This document shows positions 57,369 through 64,000 of a DNA stretch of 64,000 nt, in pieces (position 1 is the stretch's first letter; each line of letters begins with the position of its first letter). The notes beneath the pieces are model-generated. The model did not search any database and was not told where the DNA came from. It saw only the letters and a list, made by a program, of their open reading frames with translations. The position numbers and the translations under genes were made by a program. This stretch comes from Alternaria dauci (Eukaryota > Ascomycota > Dothideomycetes > Pleosporales > Pleosporaceae): contig NC_091279.1 of assembly GCF_042100115.1 (NCBI RefSeq), positions 1,302,001 through 1,366,000 on the forward strand. Direction: 5' to 3'.

Positions 57369-59293
57369 TCATAGATGCGCCTTCGAGGCCTCATTGCCTC
57401 GGAACCGCTTTGGCCAAATGCCTTGCTTTCCCGGCGACAGTATACCATTAGGATCAACAGCGTCTTTGATCGTCTCAACAAATCTCCGATACGCATGGTC
57501 ATTGAAATCGTACAACGAAGCGACCCGATCTGAATCAGCGTTAGCAGCTGTAGACAAACAGCCATGCCCGGAAAGACCCAACACTTACCCATGGTATTGA
57601 CGTGGCTACGATATTTGCTGTATCCTCTCTTCTTTCCTGCCTCGAACAGGTTGTCAAAAATGTTCTGCACGGCTTTTCGATGTGTCGCGTTTGTCTTGTC
57701 AAAAGTGAACATGTTGACAAAGATGACTAAATACGTATATTAGCATCAGCGTGTCATCATCTGTTATTTGAACAGCAAAGAACTTACCATGACGCTCGTG
57801 CATGAAAAAGTCACAAAACAAATCAAAGTTGTCAGCTTCGCAGATCTTTTTCGCCGTCTTGACCCAACTCAGGATCTCCTTGCCGTTGGAAGGAATGATG
57901 GGACTGTAGTCGTAATGCGCACCGATACCACCTCCAGACTTGGGTAGGCGGAACTTTACCATGGGAAGCGACCAGAGAGTCGGTATGCCAACGAAGAAGC
58001 CGCCGTCAATTTCAGGAACGGATGTTGGATCCAATGTCTCTCCATCCGGCGCAGAGAACAATTTCCCCATCAGCCGACCTTTTGGCGCTTTCTTCTCGAT
58101 GATCTTCTTCAGCTGGTCGAAATGCGCTTGAATAACATCCTTCGCGCCGTACAAACCAAACTTGGCGTTCCAGTAGCCCAGGTCAAACTGCTTCTGTAGT
58201 TCCTTCACTCTCCAGTCTGGAATTGAAGTATTATGCGGCCAAAAGTCTTCCCGAGGACCAATCATGCCTAGCCACTCGGTCACGTTCGATACATAAACTG
58301 AATTCGGAAGCAGGCCGTCGCGTCGCAGTGGTCCAAAAACATCAACAATCGTCTCCACGTCGTCAAAGTCAGGCATGTCGAACGAGCAAGACATGAAAGC
58401 TTGGGGTGCAGGCGTAAGCCAGATGCCGAGTTTAGTCACGACACCAAGGTTGGACTGCAGGAACAAGCCCTCGATGCTAGGTCCGAATGTGAACTTTGAG
58501 AGATGCGCGGACGAGGAGTTGGAAATGGCGAATTGTCCGGTTCGTACGAGGTCACCGTTCGCCAGCATAGCCTCAACCCCACAAATATGCTGGTGATGGG
58601 TTGCGGTGGGCGTGAAGCCTGTGCCACGATCAAGTGTATTCCCGACAACCGAACCCCATCCCAGGGACGGTACGGAAGGCCAAACGTTGAGCTTGTTCTT
58701 GACGCAGTAGTCGTAGAGTTCGGTGAAGGTAACCCCAGGTTCAACGACAGCATAAGCGTATTCAGCGCTTACTTCGATGATTTTGTCCATGCGATGAAGA
58801 TCTAGGGCTACAGAGCCAGTCACGCGAGGAGCTGGTCCACCATATCTATCCGATTGTTAGATGATCGACTGAGATGTGTGTAGGAGCCTACTGACCCAAG
58901 ATTCTTGCCTCTTGAGAATGTCCACACTGGTATAGCGAATTCGTTCGAGATCTTCAGCACCTCTTTCAATTCCTCTACGTTCTTGGGTCGGACGGCTGCG
59001 CTAGGCATTCTCCGCGTCCCTTCCGCCTCATGCAACTCATACGGATCGATGTACTCTGCCAAGGCATCACCTTGGTATACCTGCGCGTCACCAACAACAC
59101 CTTTGTATCTCTCGATCGCTGTATCGAATGCATTTCGGCTGACATCGGGCGGTAATACCGACTCCAGCGGAACGGTGATAGAGTCTCGGAACAGGTTGTA
59201 ATGTGTGGATTGGTACTCCGGGTCGATGTAAGCTGGTAATGGCGTCATTGTAAACGATGTCAGATGAGTAGGTATCGCGGAAAGGCGAGACAT
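57369..59293 (-). CDS. Vanillyl-alcohol-oxidase-like flavoenzyme (4-phenol oxidising family)
   Basis: FAD enzyme of the VAO/PCMH family, which oxidises 4-alkyl- or 4-hydroxymethyl-phenols. Exons 59293-58896, 58845-57788, 57726-57589 and 57529-57369, giving 584 aa (P. simplicissimum VAO has 560). The N-terminal PP-type FAD domain (about 90-300) has YGGPAPRVTGSV, VEPGVTFTEL and VPSLGWGSVVGN; the cap domain follows. H443 in GAHYDYSP matches covalent-FAD His422; Y134, Y524 and R525 match substrate-binding Tyr108, Tyr503 and Arg504. Residues matching Asp170 and His61 of VAO are Ser193 and Tyr85. The protein ends AHL, a PTS1-type tripeptide, so a peroxisomal location, as for VAO, is plausible. The start could be the second Met (MTPLPAYIDP). 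Confidence 0.9.
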
Positions 59294-59437
59294 ATCTCTA
59301 TGATATGTCGTTCATATATCCTGCAGGAACAGACCTATTCGGCTAGGCGATGACATGGGTGTGAAGGTGTCTGTCTTTCCCCACATTGCGGAGAAGGACC
59401 CCACATTTCTCCAACGTTTCCCTTATCGTGCCGTCAC

Positions 59438-59509
59438 GCTATACAACGGAAGATTGAACATCCTACTAGGCGACTACAGGGGTGGTGGTTGATTTTCCTC
59501 TTGTATAGC
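59438..59509. mobile_element. MITE-like inverted-repeat element, copy 2 (short form)
   Basis: 72 nt. Ends GCTATACAACGGAAGATTG and, as reverse complement, GCTATACAAGAGGAAAATC give inverted repeats of about 20 nt. The centre carries one CTACTAGGCGACTACAG motif. If the ends are read as TACAA...TTGTA, the element is flanked by TA on both sides, as for Tc1/mariner-type target duplication. It lies 145 nt upstream of the VAO-like start. Confidence 0.8.
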
Positions 59510-59920
59510 ATGCCACTTCGGAGTCTCGAAGACGGGTGTGTGTCATTTTTGGCGTTTTGATGCTGAGCGCAGTACTCGTCTGAATGGTGGTGGTGACGGT
59601 GGGACATTTTCCTTGTCTTCGTCCCGAAACTTGCGCTTTGCCAGTATTAGTTAATCACGACACTTTGCACTATACTTTAACACAATACTAACCTCATATC
59701 TGATGCTCTGGACACAGACAAGAGGTGAGTAAATCGAAGTTCACATACGACGATCGAGGAAGGCGCGGTCACACCCTACCATAACCGTAAACAATGGACG
59801 CATGAAACCTCGTATGATAACTGCCTCTCAACCTAGGCCTTTGAGACACTGTTCGGTTCGCATACTCCGATCATGTTGTCATTCGATGCCACTCCCTCTA
59901 AGCTCGTCCTCGTCATCCCC
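59510..59920. other. Intergenic: between MITE copy 2 and the GIY-YIG-like gene end
   Basis: 411 nt carrying the promoter side of the VAO-like gene and the 3' region of the GIY-YIG-like gene. No gene or further element copy seen. Confidence 0.5.
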
Positions 59921-62277
59921 CTAAACCTCGTCCTCGTCATCATGCTCGATGTCACTCTCGTCACGAAGCTCCTGTTTCTGGAGAGCAACCAGTTCCTGAG
60001 CAAAGGTGTTGGTCTCTGGCTGCTGGATAGCCTCAGCACGCGCGATAAGGATTTCTCGCACACGATAAAACGTCACTTCCTCGTCGCCGCTGATGTTTCC
60101 TGTCCCTGAACCTTGAATTGTCATAATCGCCGTCTCACTGACAAGTCCTGGGGTCCATGGACAACGAGGAAGGCCCCATTTGCAGCAGTTTGAACACGTG
60201 TTTCCTGTCCGCTCACAGCTGGTTCCCATCTCAGGACTGCCTTTTGCCATATACTGCAGGAACATACACAGGTCACAAGTCTCCCTCGCTTTGCTTTGGT
60301 AAGCTTTAAGCGTATCGACGTCTTCGAATTTCCCAAGATTGTATGATTCCATCATTGACTCCAGGGTGGCATTGGACCTCCGCGTCGAGGGTAACATCTG
60401 GTATTGGCCTGGCACCTGGATACGAATGGATTGTGACATGTAGTCATAGACGAGCTGTAGAACCCGGGCTTTACCTGGTGGTGCTATCCAACTTGGAAAG
60501 GTTGCCCTACCAGCACCGAAAAGCCAATGTATGTATGTGACCGCTAGCGCGTATCGCGTCAAAGATCCCGGGATATCTCGAGCTCGCTTGGCCAGAAGTT
60601 GGCGAGCTTGAACGTATCGAAGGCGCCATTTGCCCGAGCCTCGTGGATGCTCCCACTCGTACCGAACAGCGAGAGAATTGACTTGGTCCCAGTTCTCAAA
60701 AGGTCCAATGCAAGGAAGCCGGGCGTATGATTTAGGATGCGGCTTTCCGTCCAAACGAACTTCGAAGATGACTTGCATCTCTGACTTGGGGAGAGGGTAG
60801 ATCTCTCCGTTTAGATCACTCGGACTGGTCACATTCTCAGTGAGGGAATATGAATCCGACTTCCCAGATGTCACACTGACAGGTGTGCTCAGGTCCGATA
60901 AAATGAACGTGTTCGTTTCTGAATAGGTGACCGTCTTGGGTACATGACGACGGAACTGCGCCATAGTGTAGGAAGTGCCTGTTTCGAAGTCCTTGATCTT
61001 GAAGTCGGTACGAAGCCAGAGCATCTTCTCCTTTCTCTCACCGATCTCTTCCAGCGGAGATTGGATGTTGCTGCCCTCAAAACCTGAAAACCCAGAACGC
61101 TTCAGGAGCACTTTCCATTTGGTAACCTCGAATACCGCATTGGAGATGCTGGAACAGTATGCAGCAGCCTCTATCATACTGAGTTTGAACATGCCAGTTC
61201 GTGCAACTGACTCTTCCAGAAGACCAGATACATATGTCCCAAAAAGACACACGAACAACTGTTCAGCCAGAAAGAAAACTATGGGCGGAGTTTGCGAATC
61301 CAGTACGCAGAGCACGAATGTTCGTAGGTTGGTTGATCCTCTATTGAGTATCGCGATCCTGGTGTTTCCATTCAGATGAGTATCGTATCGTTGGTAAAAA
61401 CTGTCTCGCGTCTGGCCAACATATGCATACCTAGGAATAAACGTTAGTTCAAGCAGAAATCGAGGTCATGGGAACTAACCAAGTATCTGGCGACCAATGC
61501 TCTACATAAGCCCCAGACTTCTGGAACCTAACGTAGACACCGATTTTGCCCTTCCCTTTGTTTGGGCCGATATCACATTTGGACGCAGTGGATAAGTCTG
61601 TCTTGGTACAGTCTTGCTTGTTGAGTACGTCATATAGACCTGCTGCCTTGATTCCCTGTATGATCATCTTGACGATTCCTGCGACGCCGTGCGTTTCCGC
61701 AAGTTGAGAAACCGAGGTACCCATGAAGGCGGCTGGGGAATCGATAAAGGCTTGGATGATTCCCGTGACTGTTCTGTCGAGTATCTGGTTTCCAGAACCC
61801 GATGAGATGGCCGCACGACTAGATGCCGCGCCAACAGACTTGTCGATGTGGATAGGCCAATCTTGTAGACGATCTCTCCATTGCGACCCGATTTTGATGT
61901 TGGCGCGAGGTACCCACTGTAGAATTGAAGACAACAGATCAGCATGTGTCTCACGTGCATTTCGTACACCGTCGACTTGCCTGGTTGTTATCACCCGGTC
62001 CAGGGCCAGTCTGCGTCACGCCCTGAATGAAGATCTTGGCCACCTCCATTTTGTTCGGCCTTTTGAGGACGGTCAAAACATGTCCCTGCATACCAGTCTC
62101 ATATCTGATTTTGCCGTCCGGTGATGTGAACGTCTTGATGACCTCACATCCGTGTTCTGTCTGTCTGGCGACTGTGTGTGGGGCTGGTCCTGCGGGCATA
62201 CCATCTCGCTCTTTACACCAAGTCTCAGTGGTACCTTGGAAGAGGTTATGTGGTGTATCTGGCGGAAAGAAAACCAT
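59921..62277 (-). CDS. GIY-YIG-like nuclease-domain protein with Cys-rich C-terminus, unfamiliar
   Basis: Exons 62277-61981, 61916-61480 and 61430-59921, giving 747 aa. The first intron (61980-61917) has a GC donor (CAG|GCAAGT). Residues 1-220 have no domain I recognise. At 225-310 the pattern GVY (225-227), YVGQT (248-252), R259 and H263 in FYQRYDTH, and E301 in AEQLFVCLFGTY matches the GIY-YIG endonuclease fold in order and spacing; the second half of this domain is restored only by splicing intron 2. A central region (about 380-620) lacks a known domain. C630, C633, C650, C657, C660, C661 and C668 form a candidate zinc knuckle (C-x2-C-x16-C-x6-C-x2-CC-x6-C), followed by an acidic tail ending HDDEDEV. 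The cellular role is unknown. MITE-like elements lie in the intergenic gaps on both sides. Confidence 0.78.
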
Positions 62278-62626
62278 CGTGGTAGTGGGTAGAACCGTGA
62301 CCCGCGAATCGCACCTGTAAGTTGTAACAGGCTGGGCTGGTTGAAGGAAACGACAAGAACGAAAAGGTGAACGGTGACCAGAACAAGAGGGTCTCCAGTC
62401 CGTAGAACAAACGGAGTTCGCTCGCTCGCATGGTCCGATATGACGTCTGTGCTTGTGTTGCCTACAGACTCGTGTGACCAAACAAACACTTGCGCTGCAC
62501 TAGCCTACACATTCACTTTGTCGCTATACGCTTCGTTAACCTTCTAATCATGGCAACTGCAATACTATTTAGCATTCGACACGCAAGGACTTTGACCATA
62601 CCTAGGTATTTCACTTTTTAAATACA
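62278..62626. other. Intergenic: promoter of the GIY-YIG-like gene
   Basis: 349 nt upstream of the GIY-YIG-like start. The coding frame stays open upstream to about 62481 without another ATG, so a longer product from a non-ATG start or upstream exon cannot be excluded. Confidence 0.5.
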
Positions 62627-62748
62627 CACTATATACGGGAAAAATTAAACACCGTACTAGACAACTACAGGAGAGCAATTGATCTTCCTTTGTGGAGCAA
62701 TATTGTACCTAGGCGACTACAGAGCTGGTGTCTGCCCTTACATAGCGT
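62627..62748. mobile_element. MITE-like inverted-repeat element, copy 3 (long form, degraded right end)
   Basis: About 122 nt. The left end ACTATATACGGGAAAAATT resembles copy 1; the right end (reverse complement ACGCTATGTAAGGGC) has diverged. Internally it shares with copy 1 the blocks AACTACAGGAGAGCAAT, GATCTTCCTTTGT and TACCTAGGCGACTACAGAG in the same order and spacing. It lies 79 nt past the transporter stop codon. Confidence 0.75.
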
Positions 62749-62826
62749 AAAATAGTGTATCTAAGCTTAATAATAAGTCTTGAGAGTATAAAGCACCGCA
62801 TGAAATCCAATATCCCCTATCGTACA

Positions 62827-64000
62827 TCACTCCTGAACATTATGGATGTTTCCGCTCTCATCAATCTCCACCTTTGCCCTCTTCAAACTGGCATTCCTCG
62901 GGTTGGGCGCCTCAAAGATCTCCTTTAGCTCCTCAAGAGTCTTGCCCGCAGTCTCAACAAAGAAGAAGAAAATAATGACAATCTCGATGCAAATCCATGC
63001 AATGTAAACGAGGTAAAGCTTCCATCCAATCTTTTCCATTCCGACCGAGATCCCGTAGGTGTTGACCATCATGGCGACGTTGAGGAACAGGAAGTTGAGA
63101 CCGGATCCCTTTGCACGAGTACGGTTCTCCAAACATTCGACTGCATACAAAGTCTGTAGGGGAGTCCATCCCCAGGCGAAGAAGATGCCGAAGAGGTAGA
63201 TGGAGACAATGGTGCCGTAAGCGAGGTTATTTTTCTCGGTCGCAGTGGCAGTAAAGGCTGTGAGGAGAACGTAGGCAAAGAGACCGCCCCAGAGACCGCC
63301 CATAAGCATCTTTCGGCGGCCAAGCTTGTCGAGAAGTGTGGCACCATATATGGCAGCAAGCATCGAGAAAATTGGGTTGATTGCGTTAATAAGGAGCTGG
63401 TCATTCGGATCATCAATGCCGGCGGCGGCTATCATGCTTGGCATGCTTTTTACGTGCGTTAGCTAGAGAGAGGGAGAGCGTAGGACAATAAGATACATAC
63501 TAATAGCTGACGACGTTGTTGCCACTCCATTGTCCGAAGAAAGCCATCGCAATGACCATGGCCAATCGGTAACGTGCTGCCTTGGTGTTGAAGAGCTCAC
63601 GGAAGTCCCACCAGGGGTTGTCGCTGCGAGTGGCGGCAAAGTCTTCGGTAATCTCGTGTAGCTGGAGCTGTACGATGGGAGAGTTGGGGTTGCCGTCTCC
63701 GTGGTACTTTGCCATGATGGCGATGGCCTCCTCTCGGCGGTCATGCGCCAAGAGCCAACGAGGTGTTTCCGGGAAGAACATGATCAAGCCCAAAACAATG
63801 GAAGGGAGAATGCACTGAACAACAGTGGGAATTCTCCATGCCCATGAAGAGTTGCCCATGTGAAGGTTGGTTCCATATGTAGTCCAGCCAGCCAGAATGT
63901 TGCCAACCCACCAAAAGTTGTTGTACATTCCAGCCATGGTTCCACGATAGGCAGGGTGCGCGAGTTCAACGGTGTAGGCAGGACCAGCAGCAGAGGCGAT
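62827..64000 (-). CDS. MFS sugar transporter, C-terminal part (cut by window edge)
   Basis: Plasma-membrane hexose or disaccharide transporter of the fungal sugar-porter family. Visible exons are 64000-63501 and 63445-62827, giving the last ~372 residues; the N-terminus lies beyond base 64000. Signature motifs: PETPRWLLAHDRREEA after helix 6, QWSGNNVVSYYMPSM in helix 7, LLDKLGRRKM between helices 8 and 9, and FVETAGKTLEELKEIF at the end of helix 12. The sequence style resembles the lactose permease/LAC12-like group of filamentous fungi; substrate is not predictable. Only the intron 63500-63446 is visible. It is in tandem with the GIY-YIG-like and VAO-like genes. Confidence 0.9.

Noticed and set aside
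61664..61969. Alternative frame GYLAPTSKSGRNGE at the first GIY-YIG-like intron
   Set aside because: Using the GT donor leads into this frame, which stops early; the GC donor joins two long frames in phase instead.

Overview
The window is genomic DNA of a filamentous ascomycete, most likely a dothideomycete of the Pleosporales type. Genes are broken by short introns of about 45-65 nt with GTANGT donors and CTAAC/CTGAC-like branch sites. Both strands are used equally. The gene set is fungal (PAN1, YTH reader, PRA1, IZH3-like PAQR, vanillyl-alcohol-oxidase-like enzyme). The order is inferred; I ran no search. Exon limits come from reading frames, splice consensus and fit to known family sequences, and all coding totals were checked for phase.

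Layout. 1-2.4 kb: 5' part of glycogen debranching enzyme (-). 3.3-5.6: RhoGAP (-). 7.0-8.2: BET2, Rab geranylgeranyltransferase beta (+). 8.8-10.3: zinc-finger protein (+). 11.0-12.1: FAR-17a/AIG1 membrane protein (-). 12.9-15.6: intracellular GH3 beta-glucosidase (+). 15.9-17.0: membrane-anchored prolyl 4-hydroxylase-like oxygenase (-). 18.3-19.7: PHO80-type cyclin (-). 20.5-21.4: proteasome beta1 (-). 21.7-22.8: BEM46 hydrolase (+). 25.8-28.0: RRM+YTH RNA-binding protein (+), with about 3 kb of apparently gene-free DNA on each side. 31.1-32.1: alcohol dehydrogenase (+). 32.5-36.9: PAN1 (-), divergent from a 79-aa coiled-coil protein at 37.1-37.4 (+). 37.7-38.9: MRI1 of the methionine salvage pathway (-). 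40.0-41.5: PAQR/IZH3-like receptor (+). 42.0-42.8: FCF1 (-). 43.6-44.8: CSI2-like membrane protein (+). 45.7-47.1: ERJ5 (-). 47.7-48.4 and 48.4-49.7: PRA1 protein and, only 26 nt later, a second open frame (+). 51.0-51.6: small membrane protein (+). 52.1-53.0: J-protein (-). 53.6-55.8: ArfGAP with UBA domain (-).

From about 57 kb the character changes. A vanillyl-alcohol-oxidase-like flavoenzyme, an unfamiliar GIY-YIG-like protein with a cysteine-rich tail, and a truncated sugar transporter lie in tandem on the minus strand. Three copies of one short inverted-repeat element (MITE-like; 72 nt and about 122-124 nt) sit in the gaps between and beside them. This looks like an accessory segment and is the most novel part of the window.

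The other genes are mostly housekeeping: vesicle traffic and endocytosis (BET2, PRA1, PAN1, ArfGAP, RhoGAP), ER folding (ERJ5), protein turnover, ribosome biogenesis and carbohydrate metabolism. They share no operon-like logic. Several have divergent promoters (PAN1/79-aa gene, proteasome/BEM46, MRI1/PAQR, FCF1/CSI2-like, ERJ5/PRA1). I saw no tRNA, rRNA or CRISPR array.
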